Below are positions 8,746-17,908 of a DNA stretch of 21,890 bases, one piece after another. Made by a program: the position numbers and the translations under genes. The notes under the pieces are model-generated. The model saw only the letters and a program-made list of their open reading frames with translations, had not been told where the DNA came from and searched no databases. This DNA comes from Ophiothrix spiculata (taxonomy: Eukaryota > Echinodermata > Ophiuroidea > Amphilepidida > Ophiotrichidae): the NCBI GenBank assembly GCA_000969725.1, contig JXSR01S017596.1. One strand, given 5' to 3'. Within the stretch, counting starts at the first letter, position 1. The number at the start of each line of letters is the position of its first letter.

Positions 8746-10162
8746 TATTCCAATCTCCACTTTAGGCATTTGAGGGTCATAATCTGGCCATCAACAGGCA
8801 TTTAGCATAGATGTCGGCTGCTACATTAATTTATTTACCGATGTGGTACGTACCATTAGTACATGTATTAATTATTTTTAAAATGCATTTTAAAGTGTCT
8901 TCATGTATTACTTCAAGGCACTGTAAAAAACATCCAAGAGGATTGACAGAAAACGAAAAGTGTAACAATCTACAGGTACAGTCAAAATTATTTGAGAAAC
9001 ACAGTTTAAGGTCTTTATATCTTAAAGTACACTCTTAACTATTATGGTTAATACACAAGCTACTGTGGTTATTTTAATGGTAAGGGATGCACTTTCTGGT
9101 TTAGCACTTTTCACAGCCCACATTGTATCCAATTACAAAATCCTCTTTTGTTTATACTTAAAACTAAATATGTGACCATTCACCAGGAACCTCCAATTAA
9201 GTTAGCAATTTTTATTTCAATATACAGGGCATATCCTTAAACTAGTTTTTGCTGTTAACTTCAAATATGGAAAATGAAAAAAAAAAATAACAGTATTACA
9301 CATTCAGCACAATTTGAAAGCTGAGAATCTGAAGAATGCAATATCCACTTACCTATTTATAAAAATGAACAGACATCAAAACAGAGGAAATCTTTAGATG
9401 TGAGATTGTAATTATGAATGTATCAAAAACAAATTCAAGAATCTTATAGCTCCGATCTGAGATGATCTAATAATTTCCCTTGGGCAAATAAATTTGCCCT
9501 AAAATATCACAAAATAGAGGAAATTCTATACAATAAACTATTTCCATACAAACTTTAATCTTTGCTTCACAAAGCCTCAGACATGCGACATTTACAGCAA
9601 AAGTAACTTAAGTCGGAAAACACATTCCGAGATACTGGCCGCTGATGCATATATGAAATTTAAGAAAATGATGAATTTGTAACTTAATCTATCATAGGTT
9701 AAAAACACTATATTATCATAAACATCAAAAGAGATTTATATACAAGACTAATAACACATACAACAAGGTTTTGAACAGGTAAAACTATTTTTTAATCAGG
9801 ACGACAAAAGCCCCAGACAAACTTACACAACAGTAGGAAAGCTGATTTCTAAATGTGTCAGGTTGTTTGTGTTCAAATATCTTCCTTTATAAAAGAATAA
9901 TCTTATCTGTTCAAAAAAAAATTTCCATTATGGATACAAGCCATGTTACTCCATAAAATGCACATCCATCTACTATTATGAAGCAATATATGACAGGTAA
10001 TATAATAAATTGTATCTTTTGTTCTCTAGGTTTACATCATTACATCCAACATGTTTCAAACTTCTCAAAATGCCAAACTCCATATTATTTTTTCTCACTA
10101 AAACTTCACAAAAAATGCAACATACATTTCATCCACAGACAACTACCTCCCTTCTGACAATA
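8746..10162. other. No gene recognised
   Basis: AT-rich, with a poly(A)-like tract near 9278-9288 and two small hairpins: GGGCAAAT/ATTTGCCC at 9482-9499 and TCGGAA/TTCCGA at 9613-9630. The frames at 8811-9038 (+, 75 codons) and 10010-10192 (+, 60 codons) have no recognisable content, and the latter runs into the MITE end at 10163. Confidence 0.5.
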
Positions 10163-10608
10163 TGTGACCCGTCATATCGAAAGGTACCTTAAGGTCGGCA
10201 AAATCAAAATGGATTTTTTGGTCTCATCTGAAAGCTGAGATTTTAAGCTTTGAAATCACACCTTACTTTTGGTTATTGGACGTTCGGTTGCAAAGTTACA
10301 TCCAAATTGGCAAGAGGCATCGGGCTGATTTGGAAAACTATAGTTCTAAGAAAATAGAGTTTGAAGTTTTTGTACTAAGTAAAACTTTAATGGGGAAAGT
10401 ATTTTTATATCGATTTTTAAAACATTTGTCTTATGTTTTGGATGTTGAAACCTGATTAATATGATAGAATACACTTCAAAGGTAACATTTCTGATGAAAT
10501 TAGAAATTCGACCTTGGACGTGATTAATGATTATGATCAGCTTCAATGGCCCGTATCTCGTAATTTACTATGCCGGTATTAAGGTACCTTTAGATATGAC
10601 GGGACACA
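10163..10608. mobile_element. MITE with 30-bp inverted ends and TA flanks
   Basis: The left end starts TGTGACCCGTCATATC and includes AAAGGTACCTTAA. The right end is its inverted copy with two changes in 30 bases (10163-10192 against 10579-10608). TA lies outside both ends (10161-10162 and 10609-10610). The 66-codon minus-strand frame inside (10346-10546) has no transposase features. At 446 bp it is non-autonomous. The same family is present in older form at 4876-5207. Confidence 0.8.
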
Positions 10609-11087
10609 TATATGAGGTGGCTTTAATGACTCTAACTCTAGGGGAAGGACATCATCCTACCTCTCAGCCCAATCCCAACCCTTACTTTTTTACCTTTTCC
10701 TAATATTGTTTTGCAGATTCTGAATCAGTTTAGTTCATTGCATTTCATATGTTTATAAAACGTCTCAAAATGCCAAATGTCCTTCCAATATTTTCTCGTT
10801 AAATCTTGACTACAGGGAAAGCAGCAACCTTATATCAACAGAAATTTCATTCTAAGTCCCTCGAGTCAGACATAAACAGGAAATGAGTGACAAACAGGTC
10901 AAGTCATTATTATTTGGATTTGGATTTTTTATCCTACGGCTGTATGATATGACTAGAAATTTCATGTTTTTATTAAAAACAAGCAAATAATCATTAGTAG
11001 ATGCCAGACACAGCTTTATATTTTTAGCATCTATTTAGGTATTATGAAATATTGGGAGTATTAGAGGGAAGAAATATATCACATTAA
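10609..11087. other. No feature recognised
   Basis: AT-rich single-copy-looking sequence. I see no exon, RNA fold or bounded repeat between the two flanking MITEs. Confidence 0.5.
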
Positions 11088-11442
11088 AGGGGCAATTCAT
11101 GATCCACTTTTCACCCTCAAGGTCACGTCTATCAAAATTGAGTTTTTTAGCTTATAAGAATCGTCAACTATTATATTTTACGACCCCAAATCCATTCTTT
11201 CATATGTGCTTGCATTTTTGAGAAAAGTGACAAAATGTGTCATTTTCTAATTATTGTCGGGGCCCCGACAATAATTAGAACACAGTAGCCTATGGGGATT
11301 TTCAAAATGCTGAAAAGCTTGTAACTTGGAAACGAATGGTCGGAATCAAGTGAAATTTTCAGTATATATTTATAATGTGCTCTTCTTATTTAGCTACAAA
11401 ACAGGTGAGGTTTTTGTCACATCAAAATCATGAATTGCACCT
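11088..11442. mobile_element. TTAA-flanked MITE
   Basis: The ends AGGGGCAATTCATGAT and (inverted) AGGTGCAATTCATGAT match at 15 of 16 bases. The tetranucleotide TTAA lies directly outside each (11084-11087 and 11443-11446). A TTAA target duplication is the mark of piggyBac-type insertion, although the terminal AGGG does not match the usual piggyBac CCC start, so the superfamily is left open. The 355-bp element has no coding frame. Its centre is the 36-bp palindrome at 11245-11280. Confidence 0.7.
11245..11280. repeat. 36-bp perfect palindrome without spacer
   Basis: TTCTAATTATTGTCGGGG is followed at once by its exact reverse complement, with the centre in GGGGCCCC between 11262 and 11263. It falls within three bases of the midpoint of the surrounding TTAA-flanked element. 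The GC-rich core in an AT-rich surround would favour hairpin or cruciform formation. Confidence 0.95.
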
Positions 11443-11576
11443 TTAAGACATCAATCTTGTAGTTTGGTAGCTTGCTACTCAATTTCCAGTATTATTTAAA
11501 GTTGGAAGAGTTTTATTGTAGACAAGTTTAATAACTTCTATATAGGAATCATCTTAGCAGAGAAAATAACTACCCC

Positions 11577-11790
11577 TGACCTTTGACCTTTGACCCCAGG
11601 GAAAGGTTGGGTGATGTGTTCAACATTGACACTTTTATTTGCTGGTTCAAGACAAACAATTTGACACCTTAAACTTTGAAATCGGATAAGTTGATAATTT
11701 GACCTTTCTTTTGAACTTTGACCACAAAGAAAGGTCGGACAATGTGGTCACCATTGACACTTTTAATCGCTGGTCAAAGATGAACAATAA
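11577..11790 (+). repeat. Two diverged tandem units with TGACCY half-site cluster
   Basis: The segment 11588-11662 recurs at 11716-11790 (offset 128), sharing CTTTGACC, GAAAGGT, the 13-base block CATTGACACTTTT and GCTGGT. Before and within the first unit, TGACCT, TGACCT and TGACCC stand at 11577, 11584 and 11591 with one-base gaps. That is three nuclear-receptor half-sites in DR1 spacing. The second unit keeps a weaker pair, TGAACT then TGACCA. The spacing matches known RXR/HNF4-type sites, but in a repeat this may carry no function. Confidence 0.65.
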
Positions 11791-12404
11791 TTAATATAAA
11801 TTGTAAATGTTCAATTAAATGAACACTGGCTTCCTACTCTGATTGATAAACCTTAACCAAATGGCTACCAATTTTTAATTAGAAGAACCATTGTTATACA
11901 AACTGATTGAACCTAGGTTTTCCATGTTGAGTTAGAAATGATCTTCGCTTTCTTGGTTTTGAAAGATATCTTTTAGCTCTCTCTTCTTATTGCACAGATG
12001 TGTTTCTTTTTTGAAAATACAATCATAATTTGTCATTACTTTGAAAAAGGCAGGTAGTAATTTGTGTAAATTGTTGTTAGATTTTCCGGAAAGGATATAG
12101 ATGCAAAACACAAGGGGAGGGGGGTACTTACATATCAGGGTATATGGGAATGTGGATATTGCTTCATGAGGAAAACTCAGTTATGAATTGCTTTTTCATA
12201 ACAAATTCTTAATCACCAATCCCATCTCCACTAAAATATCTTACTCAAGGGTTGGTTTTCAAAAATATCTAAAAATGTGGAAAAATGGGTAGATATTTCT
12301 GAAATATCCTTTGAAATTCTTGTATGCAAAAAGTCACCCTTGAATATGGTTATGGTTTTTGAGGCTCATGTGCACACTCCTGTCCAAACCAGGCCTAATT
12401 GCAA
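11791..12404. other. No gene recognised
   Basis: Non-coding-looking sequence. It contains a G-rich run, GGGGAGGGGGG, near 12114-12124. The frame at 12277-12462 (61 codons) ends in the C-rich tract and has no recognisable domain. Confidence 0.5.
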
Positions 12405-12428
12405 CCCCACCCAAATCGCACCCCACCC
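12405..12428 (-). other. Possible G-quadruplex motif
   Basis: On the minus strand four G runs of 3-4 bases are separated by loops of 1, 8 and 1 bases. The plus strand reads CCCC-A-CCC, eight bases, CCCC-A-CCC. The one long loop makes it a marginal candidate. Just upstream on the minus strand is TGTTTGTTTCCAG, a good splice-acceptor string, but the reading after it (CGISPGWGAIWVG) is low-complexity and unconvincing. Confidence 0.4.
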
Positions 12429-12760
12429 GGGTGAAATGCCACACTGGAAACAAACAAAATAACTCAGAAAAATAGGTCAAGTCATGTTTGTATTGACAGT
12501 TGTCAATACTTGTACTGATGATGGTTTGTATAGAATCTGTATATCAATGGGGACATATTTGCTATAAATGCGTAAAAGGTAACAAATTTGACTATTTCAA
12601 ATTTAAAAACACATGCAAGAAACTGGGCTGGTCTGAAAGAGATGTGCAAGAAGGATTCCATCCCATAAATCAAAACTCATACACCTGCTCCTACAATCTT
12701 CTTGATTCACATAATAATTGATAACAGATGTTGACATTTCTCAAAGAACCAGAAAATATA
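12429..12760. other. No feature recognised
   Basis: The frame at 12500-12721 (+, 73 codons) contains a CYKC and several other Cys, but has no known pattern, no splice support and AT-driven composition. I treat it as chance. Confidence 0.5.
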
Positions 12761-13194
12761 TGTGTGGTGCTCTGGCAAAATGAGCGGAAAGTCGCGATTG
12801 AAAATTTTGAATAAACGGCTGTTAAAGTAAAAATATGGTGACAAGATCAAATTTCGTTTTTTAACATAAAACGCATTAGTATATACGTGTTAATCTGCAC
12901 TTCGCGTTTTGAAGGTCATTTATGCCGTGAAGTGCAATAATTCACGGGTAATTGATCGCGTTTTGCTATAATGCACTATAGTAATCAGTAACTTTAGAAT
13001 CGATTTACGACAATCTTTTACTGCCAGATTTTGAGTGGACTGTTTTATATTTCGATCTCTAAATGAAAATTGTAGAAAGAAAGTATGACATATTATATAT
13101 CATTGGAAAGCTGAGATAATAGAGAATTAAAATACAACATAAACTCAATTTTGAAAATCGCGACTTTCCGCTCATTATGCCAGAGCACCACACA
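12761..13194. mobile_element. MITE with 39-bp inverted ends and TA flanks
   Basis: The arms 12761-12799 and 13156-13194 are inverted copies differing at one base in 39, starting TGTGTGGTGCTCTGGCA and including GAGCGGAAAGTCGCGATT. TA lies just outside both ends (12759-12760 and 13195-13196). The body (434 bp in all) contains a further imperfect hairpin, TGCACTTCGCG with CGTGAAGTGCA (12896-12936), and no transposase. The near-identity of the arms suggests a fairly recent insertion. Confidence 0.85.
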
Positions 13195-13454
13195 TATTTT
13201 GAATTCATTTTGGGCAAGAAAATCTGGGGAGAAAATAGAATTTTCAAACAGAATTTAAAAAATAAGTTTTTTTATTATAATGTTATATTTATTTGCTCAT
13301 CAGTACACATTTAAGATAGATCTTTATGTACAATATTTTACCCCTGCGGTTAATGGCAGGGTCATCCTGTTTTGCAGTTGTTTCCTCTTTTTTCAAGTGA
13401 CACTACAATGGCTAATATCGGTAGACAACAATTTCAATTTAATCCACTATCGTA

Positions 13455-13706
13455 GTCGGCCTCCAAAAAAAAATTTCACTACCAAACATTTGGTTGTGAC
13501 GTCACCAAATATTTGCCATCGGATTTAAAGTATGAACAGGTAACAAACATTTGGTGCAATGTATATGGCAATCAAATACATGTGCAATCTAGCGCAAAAT
13601 TTTATTTGGTCTCAGCTCGGTGTTGAAGTTATTTTATTTAGAGGCACTCGTCATTTTGACGTCACAACCAAATGTTTGGTAGCAAAAACTTTGTTTGGAG
13701 GCTGAC
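13455..13706. mobile_element. MITE with CRE-like TGACGTCA in each arm
   Basis: The inverted ends begin GTCGGCCTCCAAA and (inverted) GTCAGCCTCCAAA and stay similar for about 50 bp, including the exact block TACCAAACATTTGGTTGTG. TA stands outside both ends (13453-13454 and 13707-13708). Each arm ends in the palindrome TGACGTCA (13497-13504 and 13657-13664), the consensus cAMP-response site of CREB/ATF proteins. Length 252 bp, non-coding. Confidence 0.8.
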
Positions 13707-14368
13707 TATGTTTTCACTATATGTCTAATTATTTTTCTTTCTAAATAAATCTTTCTATCACAACATTCCATTAGAATCCCAATGTACAGGTATGTCTTTA
13801 GAAAATGTATGAGTGGGTGGATAACAAAACATGAAACTAATGTGTGCCATGTGTGTATCTTTAAGAAAAGATGATTCGAAGAAAGGATCAATAGCATCAA
13901 TCAATCAAAAATACCATTGAAATCGCTGCTCTCAGAGTTATCTTCAAGATCTGATATACAGTATAGCAATATTTGTTGACAGCAACATCCAAATTTCATT
14001 CATAACTCTGTTGGTTATTTTTGAGTTTTTCACTTTCAGTTTAGAATTACTATTCTATTCTATGTGATCAACAAAACCTATTATTTTGCAGTTTGGATTT
14101 ATCAAAGACAATAGATTAAATTAACTGATGAATTTTTCAATCCACATCCAATTTCAACAAAAGTCAATCATACAAAATTAGAATTGAGTCAAAGGACTAT
14201 ATTTTTGGGGTTCAATCAGAAAATTCTTCTTTTTCTAATGTGTAATGCTGTACAGGTGTGTTCCTTAATATCTTACAGGACTGTCAAACAATAAACAAAA
14301 TAAAAATACTAAACATTGCTTTCACGATTGACAGGTACTTTATTTGCTATACTTCCTTTATTTATTTT
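13707..14368. other. No feature recognised
   Basis: AT-rich, with no exon, RNA fold or bounded repeat that I can support. The 64-codon minus-strand frame at 13706-13900 is hydrophobic and starts beside the preceding MITE, with no recognisable domain. Confidence 0.5.
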
Positions 14369-14454
14369 ATATGACAGAATTTCTCAATGCATCCCTGTTT
14401 TGGTTGATTATTCATCCAAACTTATTCAAGTAAATGATGCATCTTCTGTCATAT
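14369..14454. repeat. Imperfect inverted repeat
   Basis: ATATGACAGAA (14369-14379) pairs with TTCTGTCATAT (14444-14454), and inside it ATGCATC (14387-14393) pairs with GATGCAT (14436-14442). The two arms differ by a 7-base offset on the left. The loop is about 42 bases. It may be the relic of a short inverted-repeat element, but flanking duplications are not evident. Confidence 0.6.
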
Positions 14455-14541
14455 GCAGTTTTTTATTGATTTAATTCCATATTCAAACAATACTTTGATG
14501 TATACTTTATACTCTTCTTTCCCTCCTGGAACAAAATTTAA

Positions 14542-14830
14542 GGGGGGGGGGGCACTTGCCCCCTCTGGCTCGAAAAAGCGGGATGCTGGCAGGACAAATA
14601 TCAAAATATTAGGACGATACTTAACTACTTTTACTGTCTTAAGATTACTGTCCTGTAATTTTTTAGTCAAAATTAGTCAATTTTAGCCGAAATATCAAGG
14701 TTTTATATCGACATTTGGCTGAAAATGCACGCATTACAAACAAATTGACCATTTATACATCGGGACGAAACATGACTTTCGGGATGGCAAATTGCCCCCC
14801 TTGGCTTACATGCCTTCGTACGGCCTTGGT
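14542..14830. mobile_element. Probable hAT-like MITE remnant with G/C-rich ends
   Basis: The left part has a run of 11 G followed by CACTTGCCCCCTCTGGC. The right part, read inverted, is GGCCGTACGAAGGCATGTAAG and then CCAAGGGGGGCAATTTGCC. From memory, ends built on GGCGTACG..GGCATG..AAGGGGGGC are common in hAT-type short elements. Here the left terminus is missing or too worn to place and I find no 8-bp target duplication. The 73- and 77-codon frames on opposite strands here are shadows of the same repeat. Confidence 0.35.
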
Positions 14831-15703
14831 CGTGGTTTAGTGAGTTGGGGTCGGGTCATGGTTAGAGTTAAGTTTTTGATGGGAGCTAAACTGTGCTTTT
14901 TCTGTAGAATCTAATATTCATTCTCTTCATATACCATTCTCCAGAATGATATTTAATTTAACACTACAGTATTAAGAAGGGTTTTTTTTACTGAATTTCC
15001 CTTCCAAGAAAGGAAAATCACTAAATGTACTTGCTTGCAGTTAATTTAGAAAATGCTAAATATTCATACCCAAGCCCTTATTTTCAAGTTTATACAAATT
15101 TTTGAAGCTATAGGATTGGACCAATGGTTATCTCTTCATCCAATCTTTTCGTAAGGTAAGGGTTATAGACAACAACGGTTAAAGACTGCACACAGCAGGT
15201 TCCATGTCATTTCCGTTCTTTTGTAAGAGTCAGATTGAAAGAATAAAATACAGCACATTCTATGGTAAATGAGCTTGCAAGCATAACTGATTTTAATCCA
15301 ACAAATGATCACTTGGTAGTATTTTATTTATGCTGCATTTTTCTCTTATCATCTGTTGCTACTAATAATTAATCCATTGTTTACTAGATACCGATTCTTT
15401 GTGTAAAATAAAAAGCATGGGCATTTTGGCAAATTCTGTTACATTTTATTCCCACCATCATAAAAATCAAATATCCATAAGTCTAAGGATGGAGTGCAAC
15501 GAATTAGTAAGTATATAAACCCCGGGATATAAACTGCTTGAAACTAGAAAATTACTTCATATTAGTATTACATTGGTGTTAGATTTTGTACAGAATTTCC
15601 CAAAGTGACTATAAATGAACAAAACACATTCATGTCAAACCATGAAACATATGGCATTCACCTCACTTGGCTTTACTCAATGTCTCCCTCCATTACCACT
15701 TGT
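14831..15703. other. No feature recognised
   Basis: AT-rich sequence. On the minus strand AATAAA lies at about 15433-15440 (GGGAATAAAATGT) and at about 15322-15328. These could serve as poly(A) signals for the candidate last exon at 16143-16285. Nothing else stands out. Confidence 0.4.
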
Positions 15704-15857
15704 GTGTCCAGGATTTTTCCTTGCGGGGGGCTTAAGGGGGCTTGGTGATTTGAGCGGGGGGCTTAAGTGTCAAAACTTGTCAAAATTAGGCTGATTCTAC
15801 ATGATTTTTGCAACTCTGCGGGGGGGCTTAAGCCCCCAAAGCCAACCCCTGGACACG
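15704..15857. mobile_element. Short G-rich hAT-type element
   Basis: The ends GTGTCCAGG and CCTGGACAC are inverted copies, and CCACTTGT is repeated exactly outside them (15696-15703 and 15858-15865). An 8-bp duplication is the size made by hAT transposases. The right end, inverted, reads AGTGGCGTGTCCAGGGG, which recalls the common hAT start CAGTGGCGT, so the true ends may lie inside the 8-mers. The body has three copies of GCGGGGGGCTTAAG (15723, 15754 and, with one extra G, 15818). The last runs into the palindrome GGGGGCTTAAGCCCCC (15822-15837). Confidence 0.65.
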
Positions 15858-16142
15858 CCACTTGTTACACCCAATCAAACTATTCATACATGATTGTCAA
15901 CTGTGATTTGGTTTAACATAAAGTCTAATTGGATCAAACCTCTCAAATCATTTCTACAGGTCCCATGAAATGTCAGATAACACACCATTACCATGGCAAC
16001 GAGTGATAACAAGGAGGATGCGCAACTGAGATTTAAATTTAGCTCATGAAACTGGAAATAAAAGGAAACATAAACCAAGTATGTCCTTTGTAATATTGGC
16101 CTTAAGATAGACTTACCTAGGCATTTAGACTTTTTCCAAGCC

Positions 16143-16285
16143 CTACACCTTGTTTACAAATTCTTTCAGTCCATATTGGCTAGCCGTGTTAGCAGTCTTC
16201 AGATCCAGGGGATTTGATCTACGGCCTTGCTTCTCTAATATGGGTTGTTTCCATTCAAGGGTCCATAGCCTTGATCTTATTTGTT
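16143..16285 (-). CDS. Candidate last coding exon of an unidentified minus-strand gene
   Basis: On the minus strand the string TTTTTACATTTGATGTTTCAG ends at 16286 as a typical splice acceptor. After two bases completing a split codon, 46 codons stay open: QIRSRLWTLEWKQPILEK, then QGRRSNPLDLKTANTASQYG, then LKEFVNKV and a TAG stop at 16143-16145. The composition is that of a soluble charged protein and the segment is GC-richer than its surroundings. No domain is recognised. A perfect donor string, GTAAGT (16111-16116), lies 26 bases past the stop, so the exon may end at 16117 with an intron in the 3' UTR. Against the call, the plus strand also offers an open frame here between an acceptor (TTTTTCCAAG, ending 16140) and a donor (AAAG|GTAAGAG at 16310/16311), but its Phe/Ser/Cys-rich product looks like an antisense shadow. 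Confidence 0.4.
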
Positions 16286-16340
16286 CTGAAACATCAAATG
16301 TAAAAATAAAGGTAAGAGTGTAAAAAAATTATACTTTTAA

Positions 16341-16662
16341 AGGAGCATAGTTCCATTTTTCAAAATGTGCATTTTGATATCATATGAAAGATTCACCACT
16401 CAAGAGGGCTAAATTTCAAATTTCACTAAAATTGGCCCTTGGAACTGTTTTGAATTAATAAGTCATAATGTATTTCATAGCTTCCTAAACTTTTTTGTAT
16501 AAATTAGATTACCACAATTAGACACATTTTTACCCATATCTCCAAAACTAAACTTGCTTCAGCCATGAAATCTCACATGGAATATGAAAAATATGAGAAA
16601 TATTTTGGTACCAAAATCAGAAAAAGTCTTAAAAAAGGTTGAAGCAATTGGACCATACTCCT
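16341..16662. mobile_element. Worn TTAA-type MITE
   Basis: The left end, AGGAGCATAGTTCCATTTTT after TTAA (16337-16340), corresponds to an inverted right end AGGAGTATGGTCCAATT, followed on the plus strand by TTCA, one base off TTAA. The arms are short and diverged, so the boundary is tentative. If real, it is of the same general type as 11088-11442, with a different sequence. It lies in the intron inferred just upstream of the candidate exon at 16143-16285. 322 bp, non-coding. Confidence 0.45.
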
Positions 16663-17611
16663 TTCAATCAAAAGACATGTTTTCACCATATATAATAGAT
16701 CCATAATTGAGGGACCTGTATCAGTCAATTATGAAGAACAACATTCATTCACCAATTCTCTATAAATTTTTATCAATAAATGTTCCATGTACTTTAAACA
16801 TGCTGGAAGTATCAAAATAATTCATAAAGATGCACAAGTTTAATAAAAAATACTTGAATATAAAGGACCTTAAGGGAAACAGCAACTATAAAGTCTTTAA
16901 GAGCACAATCAATAGAACTTAAAAGAAGACTGTAATTTTAGTTTGCACTAATGAAAATTGATTCATTCTACTCCCACTGACTAAAATAGGGTTTGTGTTT
17001 TGCTTTTAGAATTCAAGTATATATTCTATGTGGATTTCATCAATTTATTGGTGGTGTACTGTTTCACCTACTAGCAAGAAATTTGCATTTAGATGAAAAG
17101 ATATCAAGTATGCAACTTCTTCACAATTTATCAAGCAACTGCTTATAATTTTTATTGAGCATAAAGTTTATATTTCTGAAAATTGCATAGTAAATTATTT
17201 TGTTCATTTTATTTTATTTTATTTGTTCCAATGCATCCTAGAACTAGATGATGTGAATCAATTTATCACATAAAATGTAAATATTCCAGAAGCCATATGT
17301 TTATAAACATATTAATTCCTTGATATTCTTTTTTTAAAGATCTTTCTATTATAAATTTGTATTTTGAGATCTGGGTACAATATTAATTGTTTGTTTTAAA
17401 TTGTACTTTCTATTTGGAAGTATTTGTTTCAACTGCTACTATGGCAATGTTGTATGAGTAAGAGCCATTAGATTTTTGATAATTCTGTACAATGTCAACC
17501 ATTAATACTCTGAAGAAAAAAACTAAGAATCAAAAGATGATCTTTACCAAAATGAGACAAAAGTACTATCTGAAAAACACAGAACATATCTATACAAAGA
17601 ACACAATCGTT
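16663..17611. other. No gene; contains a short ATTTT microsatellite
   Basis: AT-rich sequence. Around 17207-17224 there are about four ATTTT units, which on the minus strand also create overlapping AATAAA words. The 70-codon plus-strand frame at 17492-17704 is Lys/Thr-rich and then hydrophobic, and overlaps the minus-strand candidate at 17612-17694. I find no other repeat or RNA fold. Confidence 0.5.
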
Positions 17612-17694
17612 TTAGTCTCTATGGTTTTGATAGCCTTGCTCCAAGGCGTCAGGCTGTGGACCTACTTCCATATTCCTGTCAAAATCTACATGAT
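17612..17694 (-). CDS. Candidate alternative last exon, minus strand, unidentified
   Basis: After the acceptor-like string GCTTATACACAG on the minus strand (ends 17695), two bases complete a split codon and 26 codons follow: HVDFDRNMEVGPQPDALE, then QGYQNHRD, then TAA at 17612-17614. The phase is the same as at the 16143-16285 acceptor, so both could follow the donor at 17760. The two would then be alternative last exons. The intron between 17760 and 17694 would be only 65 bases. The acceptor has a poor pyrimidine tract and the plus strand is also open here, so support is thin. Confidence 0.2.
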
Positions 17695-17759
17695 CTGTGT
17701 ATAAGCATTATTTTAATAAGTCCTACTCCCAGTGTTCATGGCACAGCCTGATGGCATAC

Positions 17760-17814
17760 CTCCCTCTGATGTTGGTTTGCTAGGGACGCCTTGTGCAATT
17801 CCTAAGTGGATCTT
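17760..17814 (-). CDS. Candidate internal exon fragment, minus strand, unidentified
   Basis: On the minus strand the frame reads KIHLGIAQGVPSKPTSEG and ends one base into a codon at a good donor, GAG|GTATGC (exon end 17760). That one-base phase fits the two-base start of both downstream candidates. An in-frame TGA at 17818-17820 limits it on the left, and the only acceptor-like AG after that stop (GACGAAAG) lacks a pyrimidine tract. This is the weak point. The opposite strand is open for 56 codons from an ATG at 17738 (MAQPDGIPPSDVGLL) to 17908, so the strand is not settled. The patch is GC-richer than its neighbours. Confidence 0.2.
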
Positions 17815-17908
17815 TCGTCAGCTCTATTCTCTACAATGTAAAATGTTGAAATTTGCCTCCAGAAAAGAGGCAGCCAATAGAAACAGTCTGACTTTGGGTG
17901 GTTGTTAA

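Noticed and set aside
12500..12721. 73-codon Cys-containing frame as a small secreted protein
   Set aside because: It has a hydrophobic start, but the Cys spacing fits no family I know and there is no promoter, splice or poly(A) context.
14449..14686. Frames of 73 and 77 codons on opposite strands as genes
   Set aside because: Both run through the G-run repeat at 14542-14563, and their Pro/Gly-rich parts are translations of that repeat.
15528..15545. TATATAAACCCCGGGATATA-like string as a promoter
   Set aside because: A TATA-like word beside a small palindrome, with no supported gene start on either side.
16140..16310. Plus-strand exon reading between TTTTTCCAAG and AAAG|GTAAGAG
   Set aside because: The splice strings are good, but the 56-codon product is Phe/Ser/Cys-rich, as expected for the antisense of a coding exon. 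The minus-strand reading looks more natural. I kept the minus call at modest confidence.
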